Assembly: GCF_016786355.1 (NCBI RefSeq)
Contig: NZ_JADWYX010000035.1
Coordinates: forward strand, 1-64,000
Direction: 5' to 3'
DNA: 64,000 nt
Source: Frankia sp. AgB1.9
GTDB lineage: Bacteria > Actinomycetota > Actinomycetes > Frankiales > Frankiaceae
Within the stretch, counting starts at the first letter, position 1, and the number at the start of each line of letters is the position of its first letter. The notes below the pieces were generated by a model. It did no database searches, was not told the origin of the DNA, and was given only the letters and a program-made list of their open reading frames with translations. Below are positions 26,118 through 34,829 of this stretch, one piece after another. The position numbers and the translations under genes were made by a program.

Positions 26118-27101
26118 TCAGCGTGCCTGGTCCGGCCGGGCCGCGCGGGTGATCGTCGCCACCGTGTACGGCTTGCCGGCCGGCCCGTGGGACGTGACCC
26201 GGTAGACGGACAGCGCGCGGCCGCGATGGACCACGCTCGCCGTGAAGATCACCGGGGCGGTCAGCACCGCCGGTCGCAGCAGGTTCATCCGCACCGACGT
26301 CGTGTAGTCCGACGCTGGCACCGACGTCAGCGCACCGGCGAGCCCGGCGGCCGCCAGATCCGAGCAGGTCAGCAGCAGGCCGCCGTGCATCGTGCCGCTC
26401 GCGTTGCCGAAGGCCTCGACCGGCGGCACCACCAGCCTGGCCACCGACGCCTGGAGCACGGCGACGGCGGCCCCCGCCGGGCCGTTGGGCCGGGCGGCCA
26501 GCGGCGGCGCCTCGGCGCTCGGCCGCGGCGCCGGGATCGGGGAGACGGCGTGCTGGCGAGCGATCTCGCCGTCGGTCGTCAGATCGGGGTCGAAGGTGAG
26601 CGCCCCCGCCAGGTCGGCGACGCCGAGGACCTCCAGCAGGTCGCGGTGGTCGGCTGGCGTCACCCGTGGCGGCGGGTCCTGCTCGAGGGCGGCTGCAGCG
26701 GCGTGCATGCCCTCGGCCGGGACGAACCGGCTACGCCCGGTGCCGATCGCGACCAGCTGCCCGTCGCCGGCCCGGATCTCGGCCCGGGACACCCCGTCGG
26801 CGGGGCCGACGCCGGCCACCTTAGAGGTGGCCAGCAACTCAGGACCCGACCACGGCGGCGGGACGACGATGTCGAGCGCCAGCTCGGTGGTGACCGAGTG
26901 GGTGCCAGGCGGGCGGTGGTTGTGCACCTCGACACCGACCGCGTCGTCGAGGATCACTCCGAGCGAGCCGCCGGTCGGCACGCCGTCCGGCCCGTTCATC
27001 CACGGGCCGACGAGCATCGACACCCGCAGGCCGTCCCCCCGGATCGTGGGGCCCACCCGCATCCTGGTCTCCGGGAACTCCCTGGCCGCCGCGCGCGCCA
27101 C
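26118..27101 (-). CDS. Double hotdog thioesterase (PaaI-like)
   Basis: This 327-residue protein has two hotdog-fold halves. The first has GGSLGVILDDAVGVEVHNH with TELALDIVVPP. The second has NASGTMHGGLLLTCSDLAAAG with TTSVRMNLLRPA, typical PaaI/acyl-CoA thioesterase helix and strand. GTG 27101 has GGGGAGG seven bases upstream; the frame is open to 27491 but the added part is not homologous. It likely hydrolyses acyl-CoA in the cytoplasm. Substrate unknown. Confidence 0.8.
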   Translation of the reverse strand: MARAAAREFPETRMRVGPTIRGDGLRVSMLVGPWMNGPDGVPTGGSLGVILDDAVGVEVHNHRPPGTHSVTTELALDIVVPPPWSGPELLATSKVAGVGPADGVSRAEIRAGDGQLVAIGTGRSRFVPAEGMHAAAAALEQDPPPRVTPADHRDLLEVLGVADLAGALTFDPDLTTDGEIARQHAVSPIPAPRPSAEAPPLAARPNGPAGAAVAVLQASVARLVVPPVEAFGNASGTMHGGLLLTCSDLAAAGLAGALTSVPASDYTTSVRMNLLRPAVLTAPVIFTASVVHRGRALSVYRVTSHGPAGKPYTVATITRAARPDQAR

Positions 27102-27289
27102 GCCGTGCCTCCCCGCCCACCCCGGCCCGCGCCGATCGCCCGGGACTCCCAGTCGATCATGCACCGAGTTCCGGCGAACCGGCCGGCCTTGTGCCCAACG
27201 ACTCACCTGACCAGCCCGAACCTCCCCACGGCTGGCCTGGGCCGACGGGTGGCCGCGACGGCTCGCCCGGGTCGGGCGGCCGGTGCGGC

Positions 27290-28273
27290 TCAGCCGTGGT
27301 GCGCGGCGCAGTAGCGGTCCCGGGACGCGGCCAGCCCGACGTTCAGCAGCGGCGGGTAGCCGAAGCTCGCCTGGACGGAGCGGGCCAGGACCACCGACCC
27401 GGTCTCGATGCTCGCCGCGACGGCGGACCGGGCTGCCGGGGTCCGCGCGTCGACGAGGCGCTGCGCATTGAGCCAGGCGTTCTCCCGCCAACCGACGATG
27501 ATGGCCATGAACGCGTCATAGGTGATGCCGAACGGGCTCTTCAGGTCGTTGACCGTGGGGTCGAACCTGGCCGCCTCCTCGTCGAGCAGCGAGGTGACGA
27601 TCATGTTCAGGAAGACGTTGACCTTCTCGTGGTCGTCATGCCGGCTGCTGCCGTCCGGGGCGACAAGGCCGAGCGCGGCGAGGATGTACGGCAGGTCCCG
27701 GTTGATGTGGGCGTTCATCCCCAGCAGGATGTCGCCCAGGCCCGACATGGTCCTGTCCCGCGCGGCGCCGAACGCAATCTGCCAGGCCTGTGGCACGGCC
27801 GCCGTGTCGCCGGCATTCCAGTTGTCATACGCGCTGAAGAAGTACGCGGCGAAGAACGCGTCCTCGACGTTGACGAAACGCGGGTCCTGGAAGAAGCCCG
27901 GCTCGGCGGCGACCGTCTGGTACTCCTGGGTGGTCCGCAGGTAGGCCAGCGCGAACGGCGCCAGGTGGTCGCAGGCGGCGGCCCGCGCGTCGAAGATCGC
28001 GCTCATCCGGCCGATGGTGACCGGGACGCAGTCGTCGCTGCCCGCCAGGCAGTCATCGACCTGCTCGGGCGTGTACCAGGGTGCCAGGGACGGCTGGTAG
28101 GCCGCCAGGCCGGTGAGCGGCACCGGGCCGTCCGCCAGGGCTGGCGAGGCGGCGAACGTCACCGTCGCCGCCACGGTGACACCGAGAACGAAAGCCACTG
28201 ACGTGGCGGCGGGCCGCCGCGCCGGTGCCCGGTGCCTGCCCACACTGCGTATTTGCCTGATCGAATCCCCCAT
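27290..28273 (-). CDS. Secreted DUF5995 family protein
   Basis: This 327-residue protein has a signal peptide: an Arg-rich start, a hydrophobic stretch (SVAFVLGVTVAATVTFAA) and a likely cut after ALA near residue 47. The mature part has the DUF5995 hallmarks GMNAHINRDLPYILAALGL and RHDDHEKVNVFLN, whose His and Asp residues look metal-binding. Function not known. The gene stands alone, divergent from the sensor kinase across 539 bp. Confidence 0.82.
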   Translation of the reverse strand: MGDSIRQIRSVGRHRAPARRPAATSVAFVLGVTVAATVTFAASPALADGPVPLTGLAAYQPSLAPWYTPEQVDDCLAGSDDCVPVTIGRMSAIFDARAAACDHLAPFALAYLRTTQEYQTVAAEPGFFQDPRFVNVEDAFFAAYFFSAYDNWNAGDTAAVPQAWQIAFGAARDRTMSGLGDILLGMNAHINRDLPYILAALGLVAPDGSSRHDDHEKVNVFLNMIVTSLLDEEAARFDPTVNDLKSPFGITYDAFMAIIVGWRENAWLNAQRLVDARTPAARSAVAASIETGSVVLARSVQASFGYPPLLNVGLAASRDRYCAAHHG

Positions 28274-28812
28274 TGCGCCACCCTAGGACCGCGCCGGGCC
28301 GATTCACGCCGGCGGCGCGGGAGGACAACGCGAGGCCACATCCGCGCAGGTCCGCCGGCTTTCCCGCGGCCAGGAGACGCCGCCTTCCCATTCCCCGCGG
28401 ACCGTCCCTCGAATACCGTCAGCCGGTCCGTCGGCGTGAGGCCCTGGATGCGCGCGGCGAACCCGGGTGTGGCCGTGAACGTGTCACGTCACCCGCGCCG
28501 GCACGCCGGGAATGGCGCGGCGCGGAATTGTCCGCGTTACCCATGACCAACTGGCAGGTTTTCGGCGCGGGATATCGCGGGACCGGCACGCCAGGCCAGT
28601 TGGCGCCCAGGACAAGCCTTCCCAGACGCGGCCTCAAGGTGCGAACCGGGTACGCGCGGGCACGGATCCGTCCAGCGTCGTGACGACGCACACGGCGAGC
28701 GCGTACGGTGTCGAAACGGTATCGAGCCGCGCACCGTTCTGCGCAGGCGTTCCGGGCGGGCCCGCGCGCGGTGTCGCCGGCGCTGGTCGATGCCAGAGGA
28801 GGCGGGGACGGC
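28274..28812. other. Divergent intergenic region DUF5995 / sensor kinase
   Basis: This 539-bp gap should contain promoters for both flanking genes. I see no conserved gene, no strong hairpin and no clear -35/-10 pair. A frame starting at 28708 that joins the kinase lacks a ribosome site. Confidence 0.5.
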
Positions 28813-31167
28813 GTGGGCATGACGGACGCGGTGGGACCCGGTTCCGGGCGGGCGGACAGAGTTCCCGCTCACCAGGGCGACGGGACGGACGCGAACGGCC
28901 ACCCTGCCGCGCGCGACGCGGCCGGGCCCGACCACCCGACCGGCCCCGGTCCGGACCAGGACGGCACCGGTCCTCTCCCCACGGCCGGGTTCGGCGCCTG
29001 GCGCGCCGCGTTCGCCGAGCGCAGCGACGGGCCGGCCGGCTCCGACGACCACCCGGCCGCCGGCGCGCCCGCCGCGTCATCCGGCCCGGCCCCGCTCGGA
29101 TACACCCCGCGCACCGCCATCCCGCCCGCCTACACGCCGCCCGCCGCCATCCCGCCAGCGCCACGGCCCGCGGCCACGCCGGCGGCCGGTCTCACCCCGC
29201 CCGGCCAGGGCGCGGCGGGCAACGGCCTGGCCGGCCAGCTGGTCGGCGGCCCGCTCACCAGGCCGCCGCAGAACGGCACAGGACCGACCGGCACCGGGCG
29301 GGCTCAGAGCCCGCTGGACGAGGACACGACCCGATCGGACTTCCCGCCGCCGCGCCAGCTTCCGGCCGCGCCGGCCAGCCCCGGCGGGCCGCCCGTGGCT
29401 TCGACCTCGCTGGCGACGGCGGCGCTGAGCCCGGTGCGCCTGGCACCCCCCGCCTCGCGCCCGCCGGCCACCCAACCGGACCCGCCCGCCGACCCCACCG
29501 GGCCGCTGTCCGTCGGGCTCGCCGCGCTCGACCTGCTCGACACGCTGGCCGAGGTCGTCTTCCGCACCGACGCCGAGGGCCGCTGGACGTACCTGAACCC
29601 GGCCTGGACCCGGCTCACCGGGTTCGACATCGACGCGAGCCTCGGGAACCGGTTCATCGACTACGTCCACCCCGAGGAGCTCGAGCACACCATCGCCCTG
29701 TTCATGGCGGTGGTCGTCGGCGGCGCGGACCACTGCCACCACGAGACCCGCTACCGCACCGCCGACGGCTACCGACGGGTCCAGATCCGGGCCAAGGTGC
29801 TGCGCGACGACTCCGGCGACGTCGTGGGCAACATCGGCACGATCATCGACGTCACCGAGTCCCGGTTCGGCGCCGAGATGGCCACCGAGCAGGGCGCGCT
29901 GCTGGAGCTGATCCCGACCGGCGGCCGGATCGACGACCTCCCGGTCGGGATCGTCATCTACGACCCCGACGACACGGTGCGCCGCGCCTCCCGCGTGGTC
30001 GACCGGCTCGCCGGCGCCCGCACGCAGGTCGGCGACGCGCTGGACGCGCTCACGGCCCACGTCCGCCCCGCGGTCGTCGGCGGCCCGGCGCTGGACGGCC
30101 CGTGGGGCCTGGTCGCCACCGCCCGGCGCACCCAGACCGCCCAGATCGGCGACTTCGACGTGCTGGCCGGCGCGGCCGCGGCCGTCGTCGCCGAGACCGG
30201 GGCCGCCGGCGGGCCCGAGGAGGCACGCGCCGCGCTCGGGCCGCGCCGCTCGCTGCGGGCCACCGTCATTCCGATCGAGGAGAACGGCGAGACCCGGGTC
30301 GCCGTCATGCTCTCCGACGTCACCGACCTGCGCCGTGCCGAGCGCCAGCAGGCGGCGCTCGCCTACCTCGGCCAGCGGGCGCTGACGACCCTGGACGTGC
30401 CGGCACTGCTGCGCGAGGCCGTCGAGCTGGTCGCGACCACGCTCGGGGTCGAGCGCTGCGACCTGATCGAGTGCGTCGAGATGGCGTCGGCCCGCGGCCA
30501 GACCCACAAGCTCACGTTCGACGGCGCGGGCGGTGTCGTGGTCGCCCGCCCCGGCCCGGACGGCGGCGACGTCGAGGAGGGCAAGTCCGGCGGCGGTGTC
30601 TACGCGCACGTGCGGACCTGCTACGGCCGCCACGGAGGCGCCTGGGCCGCCGGCGCGGTCTCGGCGGCGCCCGACTCCTTCGTGTCGCAGGTGCTGTCGT
30701 CCTGCCAGCCGCTCGTCATCGACGACCTGCCGGGCCGGGCCGACCTCAGGCTGGAGGGCTGGCTGCAGGGCGACGGCGCGGTGGCGACCGTGGGCGCGCC
30801 GATCGGCGTCGGCAGCCGGGCGTTCGGCGTCCTGACCGCGCACAGCCACACCCATCGCCGGTTCACCCGCGACGAGGCGCACTTCGTCCAGTCGGTCGCC
30901 AACGTCGTCGCCGCGGCCGTCGAGCTCGCCCAGATGCAGGAGGACCGGGCCCGCCTCGCCGTCTTCGAGGACCGCGACCGGATCGCCTGCGAGCTGCACG
31001 ACCTGGTCATCCAGCGGCTGTTCTCCGTCGGCCTGCGCCTGCAGTCGCTGGTACGCCAGGTCCCCGAGCAGGGCGCGGTCCGGATGACGACCGCGATCTC
31101 CGACCTCGACCAGACCATCGACGAGGTCCGCCGCACCATCTTCGACCTCCGCCCGCCGCACGCGTAG
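28813..31167 (+). CDS. PAS-GAF sensor kinase lacking its ATP-binding domain
   Basis: The protein has 784 residues. The first ~230 are Pro/Ala/Gly/Thr-rich and probably disordered. A PAS domain follows at about 238-355 (VFRTDAEGRWTYLNPAWTR, then GFDIDASLGNRFIDYVHPEE), then a variable region, a GAF domain at about 515-700 (LREAVELVATTLGVERCDLI) and the dimerisation/phosphoacceptor helix pair of NarL-type kinases at 717-784 (RDRIACELHDLVIQRLFSVG). The protein stops at EVRRTIFDLRPPHA, exactly where a HATPase_c domain should begin. None is found downstream in any frame. GTG 28813 follows GGAGG (28798-28802). It could be a sensor that hands signals to another kinase, or a decayed kinase. Confidence 0.82.
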   Translation: MGMTDAVGPGSGRADRVPAHQGDGTDANGHPAARDAAGPDHPTGPGPDQDGTGPLPTAGFGAWRAAFAERSDGPAGSDDHPAAGAPAASSGPAPLGYTPRTAIPPAYTPPAAIPPAPRPAATPAAGLTPPGQGAAGNGLAGQLVGGPLTRPPQNGTGPTGTGRAQSPLDEDTTRSDFPPPRQLPAAPASPGGPPVASTSLATAALSPVRLAPPASRPPATQPDPPADPTGPLSVGLAALDLLDTLAEVVFRTDAEGRWTYLNPAWTRLTGFDIDASLGNRFIDYVHPEELEHTIALFMAVVVGGADHCHHETRYRTADGYRRVQIRAKVLRDDSGDVVGNIGTIIDVTESRFGAEMATEQGALLELIPTGGRIDDLPVGIVIYDPDDTVRRASRVVDRLAGARTQVGDALDALTAHVRPAVVGGPALDGPWGLVATARRTQTAQIGDFDVLAGAAAAVVAETGAAGGPEEARAALGPRRSLRATVIPIEENGETRVAVMLSDVTDLRRAERQQAALAYLGQRALTTLDVPALLREAVELVATTLGVERCDLIECVEMASARGQTHKLTFDGAGGVVVARPGPDGGDVEEGKSGGGVYAHVRTCYGRHGGAWAAGAVSAAPDSFVSQVLSSCQPLVIDDLPGRADLRLEGWLQGDGAVATVGAPIGVGSRAFGVLTAHSHTHRRFTRDEAHFVQSVANVVAAAVELAQMQEDRARLAVFEDRDRIACELHDLVIQRLFSVGLRLQSLVRQVPEQGAVRMTTAISDLDQTIDEVRRTIFDLRPPHA

Positions 31168-31286
31168 CCGTCCGGGTGGCCCGGCCCGAGCCGGGCCGTA
31201 CGGCGGTCAGCCGAGTCGAACGGACGCCCGGAACCAGGTGGTCGAGCATCGGATGTCCGTTGTGGCGCTAGCGGGGCCGGCCGAGG

Positions 31287-32309
31287 ATGATGCACGCTGT
31301 GACAATCTGGGCGAGCCGGGAGCTGCGTGAGTCATCGCGGCGATTCGGGCGGACGACGCCCGGACGCGGCCATCGACCTGCGGCTGTCGGGCTGATCGCG
31401 GCGCTCGTCGCGCTCGTCGCGCTCGCCGTCGCTGGCTGCCAGCCCACGACGCTGGTCGGATTCAACGGCTCACGGGTGGCGCTGTACGAGGACCGGGACG
31501 TGGCGTATGCGTCGGTTTCGCCCGCGCAGCGGCTGGACCTCTACCGGCCGCTACACCCGGACGGCAAGCTGCCGGTCGTCGTCCTCATCCACGGCGGCGG
31601 CTTCATCGGCGGCGACAAGTCGGACCTCGACGACACGGCGGCGTCGCTCGTCGCGCACGGATATGCGGTCGCCAACGTGAACTACCGACTCGCGCCCGAG
31701 GGAGTCTTCCCGGCGCCCGTCGTCGACGTCAAGGCGGCGATCCGCTGGCTGCGCGCCAACGCTGCCGGCTACGACCTCGACCCGGCCAGGTTCGGCGCGC
31801 TCGGCGAGTCCGCCGGCGCCTACCTCGCCGAGATGGTCGGTACCTGGGGCCACGTGGCGTCGCCCGACGACGCGGCATTGGGCAACATCAACGTCCCGAG
31901 CACGGTCAGGGCCGTCGTCGACCTCTTTGGCCCGGTCGACTTCACGGCGATCGATGGTCAGCTGCGAGCGGACGGATGTCCGGCCAGCGCCCTGACCCAC
32001 GACAGCCCGAGCGGCTACGAGTCGAGGCTGCTGGGCCACCAGATCACCACGGTTCCCGGTCTCGTGTGGCTGGCCAACCCGCTGACCTATGTCGGTTCCG
32101 GTCAGGTGCCTCCGCCGTTCGACATCGAACACGGCCAGGCCGACTGCACGGTCCCGTATCAGCAGTCCGAGGAGCTCGCGAACGGGCTGCGGGCCGCCGG
32201 CGGCCAGGTCGACCTGACCGTCGTGCCGGGCGCTGGGCACGGCGCGAGCTACCCGCGGGGTGACCGATTCCCGGCCATCGTGGCCTTCCTCGACAGGTAC
32301 GTACGCTGA
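31287..32309 (+). CDS. Lipoprotein alpha/beta hydrolase (esterase)
   Basis: This 340-residue protein has a lipoprotein signal: a basic n-region, GLIAALVALVALAVAGC with lipobox AVAGC and Cys51. The hydrolase domain has VVLIHGGGFIGGDKS, nucleophile GALGESAGAYLAEM, an acid near HGQADCTVP and His in VPGAGHG. It resembles the BD-FAE/carboxylesterase group acting on the outer face of the membrane. GAGG lies just before ATG 31287. Free-standing gene. Confidence 0.83.
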   Translation: MMHAVTIWASRELRESSRRFGRTTPGRGHRPAAVGLIAALVALVALAVAGCQPTTLVGFNGSRVALYEDRDVAYASVSPAQRLDLYRPLHPDGKLPVVVLIHGGGFIGGDKSDLDDTAASLVAHGYAVANVNYRLAPEGVFPAPVVDVKAAIRWLRANAAGYDLDPARFGALGESAGAYLAEMVGTWGHVASPDDAALGNINVPSTVRAVVDLFGPVDFTAIDGQLRADGCPASALTHDSPSGYESRLLGHQITTVPGLVWLANPLTYVGSGQVPPPFDIEHGQADCTVPYQQSEELANGLRAAGGQVDLTVVPGAGHGASYPRGDRFPAIVAFLDRYVR

Positions 32310-32627
32310 CCGACCTGGCCCAAGGCCTCCACCGGTCCGGCTGTTCCGTCTCGTAGCCCAAGATCAATACTGACCCGCGCGGGATGTCCCATCGGGGAGT
32401 CTCACCGAATCTGGTCCGCGAGCCTCGATGGCGACAACCCGCCAGCCAGGTCGCCATGACGCAACCATGCGCACCGAGACGGGACACAGGCCACGGCCCC
32501 CGCTTCCGCCGGGGCCCAAAGTGGTTGACAACGATTAGTCAGGACTGGATAGTTGTCACTGACGGATCGTGGTGCGGGCGGCGACAAGGCAGGATGGAGG
32601 TGACAAGGGTGTCGGAGGGAGAACGGG
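32310..32627. other. Intergenic region before padR
   Basis: This 318-bp gap has no gene. It holds the promoter and inverted repeat at 32525-32558 described separately. Confidence 0.6.
32525..32558 (+). promoter_or_regulatory. padR promoter with inverted repeat
   Basis: TTGACA (32525-32530), a 17-base spacer and GATAGT (32548-32553) make a good promoter. TGACAAC (32526-32532) and GTTGTCA (32552-32558) are a perfect 7-bp inverted repeat that covers both hexamers. PadR regulators often repress their own genes by binding such dyads. Confidence 0.6.
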
Positions 32628-33266
32628 TTGGCCGCGCGGCGCAAGGTCGGCAACCTGCTGGGACTGGCGGTCCTGGCCTACCTGAGCCGCGCCCCGATGC
32701 ACCCGTACGAGCTCAGCCGGACCCTGCGCGACTACGGCGACGACCGCAGCATCAAGTTCAACCACGGCTCCCTCTACATGGTCGTCCAGCAGCTGGCGAA
32801 GGCCGGCTTCGTCACGGAGCTGGAGACGACCCGCGAGGGCCAGCGCCCGGAACGGACCGTCTACGCCATCACCGACGGCGGCCGCGCCGAGCTGCACGAC
32901 TGGCTACGGGAGCTGGTCAGCGAGCCGGAGCACGAGTACCCGAACTTCGTCTCCGCACTGTCGCTGATCGCCGCGCTGCACCCGGACGACGCCGTCGAAA
33001 GGCTGCGCTCGCGGCTGACCGGCCTCGCCGCGCGGCGGGCCGAGGCCCAGAAGCTGATCGACGACTCGCTCGCCGAGGGAGTTCCCGAACTCTTCCTGAT
33101 CGAGGAGGAGTTCCGGGTCGCCCAGCTCGACACCGAGGCCGCCTTCGTCGAGCGCCTGATCACCCGGATCACCGACCCGGTGGCCGGCTGGGGGCCGGGC
33201 TGGGCCCAGGTGCACGCGGCCATGACCGCACAGGCGCCGCCGGGACCAGCCGAGCCACAGGCCTGA
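32628..33266 (+). CDS. PadR family transcriptional regulator
   Basis: This 212-residue regulator has the PadR winged helix (LLGLAVLAYLSRAPMHPYEL, then FNHGSLYMVVQQLAKAGFV and GRAELHDWL) and a C-terminal helical dimerisation domain (VSALSLIAAL, LTGLAARRAEAQKLI). The start is TTG 32628 with GGAGGGAG upstream. It is followed 211 bp later by an FAD monooxygenase that it probably controls, as in many PadR-oxygenase pairs. Confidence 0.87.
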   Translation: MAARRKVGNLLGLAVLAYLSRAPMHPYELSRTLRDYGDDRSIKFNHGSLYMVVQQLAKAGFVTELETTREGQRPERTVYAITDGGRAELHDWLRELVSEPEHEYPNFVSALSLIAALHPDDAVERLRSRLTGLAARRAEAQKLIDDSLAEGVPELFLIEEEFRVAQLDTEAAFVERLITRITDPVAGWGPGWAQVHAAMTAQAPPGPAEPQA

Positions 33267-33477
33267 GAACCATCCTCCGACGGGGGCTCGCTCCCCGGAA
33301 CTAGAGGTACCGCCGCCGGCCTCGCCGGGCGGCGTGACCGCTGCACCTTCCTTCAGGCCGACCCCTCCCGGGCCACGCGGCCCTGCCCGCCTCCGGGCGC
33401 CGCCGCCACCCCCGCCGGGAGGCGTTCCGTCGGCCTGCCCTCATCCACGCCCCCCTGCTGTGAAAGGCGGATCCCCC

Positions 33478-34815
33478 ATGTCCATCACCAGAAGCGCCAT
33501 CGTCATCGGCGGTGGGATCGCCGGGCCGGTGGCCGCGCTCGCCCTCGGCCAGGCCGGCATCGAGGCCACCGTCTACGAGGCGTACGACACGACGGCGGAC
33601 GGCGTCGGCGGCACGCTGAGCATCGCGCCGAACGGCCTGGACGCCCTGGCCGCGGTCGGCCTGGCCGGCGTCGTCGAGGAGCTCGGCTCGCCGATCACCT
33701 CGATGGTGATGCGCAACGGCAAGGGCCGCCGGCTGGCCACCCTCGGCTCGCCCGCCGGCCTGCCAGCCCAGCGGCTGTTGTGGCGCCCCGACCTCTACCG
33801 GGCGCTGCGTGACGCCACCGCCAGCCGCGGTGTCCGCGTCGAGTACGGCCGGCGGCTGACCGCCGTCGACCAGGACGCGGACGGTGTCACCGCCGTGTTC
33901 GCCGACGGCACCACGGCCCGCGCCGACGTCCTCCTCGGGGCCGTCCGCCTCCGGTCCCCGGGGCGGTGCAAGCTCGACCCCGCGGCGCCCGCCCCCCCCC
34001 CCCCCCCGCCCCCCCCCCCCGCCCGGGGGGGCGGGGACGGCATCCGGTCCCGGGTCCGGTCACTGCTCGACCCGGCGGCGCCCGCGCCCCGGTACGTCGG
34101 CCTGCTCGGCTTCGGCGCGCGGCTCGGTCCCGGCCCGGTCGACGCCAGCCGGATCGGGACGACCGGGTCCGAGATGCACTTCGTCTTCGGCCGGCGTGCC
34201 TTCTTCGGCTACGTGCTGGACGAGGACGGCTCGGGCGGCTGGTTCGCCAACCTGCCGCGGGCGGCGTCGACGACGGCGGCCGAGACCCGAGCCACCGACC
34301 CCGCCGGCTGGCTGAAGCTGCTGCGCGAGACGTTCGCCGGCGACGGGCTGCGGATGGACGACCTGATCGCCCGGACCGACCCGGCGGACCTGATCTCCGT
34401 CGGCGGCATGGAGGACCTGCCGACCGTCCCGGTCTGGCACCGCGGCCGGGCCGTCCTCATCGGCGACGCCGCGCACGCCACGTCGCCCAGCTCCGGGCAG
34501 GGCGCGTCGCTCGCCCTGGAGAGCGCCGTCGAGCTCGCCCGCTGCCTGCGTGACCTGCCGCATCAGGAGGCGTTCGCGGGCTACGAGAGCCTGCGCCGCG
34601 CCCGCGTCGAGAAGATCATCAAGATGGGCGAGCGCACCAACAGCGACAAGGCCGCGGGGCCGGTGGCCCGGGTGCTGCGCGACCTGATGATGCCGGTCGC
34701 GATGAGGCTCATGAACCCCGAGTCGTTCTCGTGGCCGATGCGCCATCACATCGACTGGGACGCCCCGGTCGCCGGCGCCGCGGTGAGCGTCCAGGCTCCG
34801 GCGCGGGCCGGGTGA
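33478..34815 (+). CDS. FAD-dependent monooxygenase, interrupted by a suspect insert
   Basis: This 445-residue aromatic-hydroxylase-like enzyme has the dinucleotide fold VIGGGIAGPVAALALGQAG and the second FAD motif VLIGDAAHATSPSSGQGASL. It uses NAD(P)H and O2; a TetX-like role is possible. The usual LIGADGIRSR motif is split: after LLGA come about 31 residues (VRLRSPGRCKLDPAAPAP, then nine prolines and ARGG) before DGIRSRVRSLLDPAAPAP. The insert is a degraded copy of the next 20 codons plus poly-C. The true gene is probably ~93 bases shorter. ATG 33478 follows GAAAGGCGG. Confidence 0.82.
   Translation: MSITRSAIVIGGGIAGPVAALALGQAGIEATVYEAYDTTADGVGGTLSIAPNGLDALAAVGLAGVVEELGSPITSMVMRNGKGRRLATLGSPAGLPAQRLLWRPDLYRALRDATASRGVRVEYGRRLTAVDQDADGVTAVFADGTTARADVLLGAVRLRSPGRCKLDPAAPAPPPPPPPPPARGGGDGIRSRVRSLLDPAAPAPRYVGLLGFGARLGPGPVDASRIGTTGSEMHFVFGRRAFFGYVLDEDGSGGWFANLPRAASTTAAETRATDPAGWLKLLRETFAGDGLRMDDLIARTDPADLISVGGMEDLPTVPVWHRGRAVLIGDAAHATSPSSGQGASLALESAVELARCLRDLPHQEAFAGYESLRRARVEKIIKMGERTNSDKAAGPVARVLRDLMMPVAMRLMNPESFSWPMRHHIDWDAPVAGAAVSVQAPARAG
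33940..34032. repeat. Degenerate local duplication ending in poly-C (probable assembly error)
   Basis: CTCGACCCCGCGGCGCCCGC (33973-33992) repeats CTCGACCCGGCGGCGCCCGC (34068-34087). The first copy runs into 16 C, one G and 12 C (33992-34020), then a G run. Identity between the copies falls off irregularly, as in a low-quality read end. Confidence 0.75.
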
Positions 34816-34829
34816 AACTTCCGGCGCGG

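Noticed and set aside
25703..26152. 149-codon frame in the LLM upstream gap
   Set aside because: Pro/Arg/Gly/Ser only, no homology pattern, overlaps the thioesterase gene end on the other strand.
28512..31271. 919-codon plus-strand frame overlapping the sensor kinase
   Set aside because: Composition is almost only Arg, Pro, Gly and Ala; the PAS, GAF and HisKA motifs are in the other frame.
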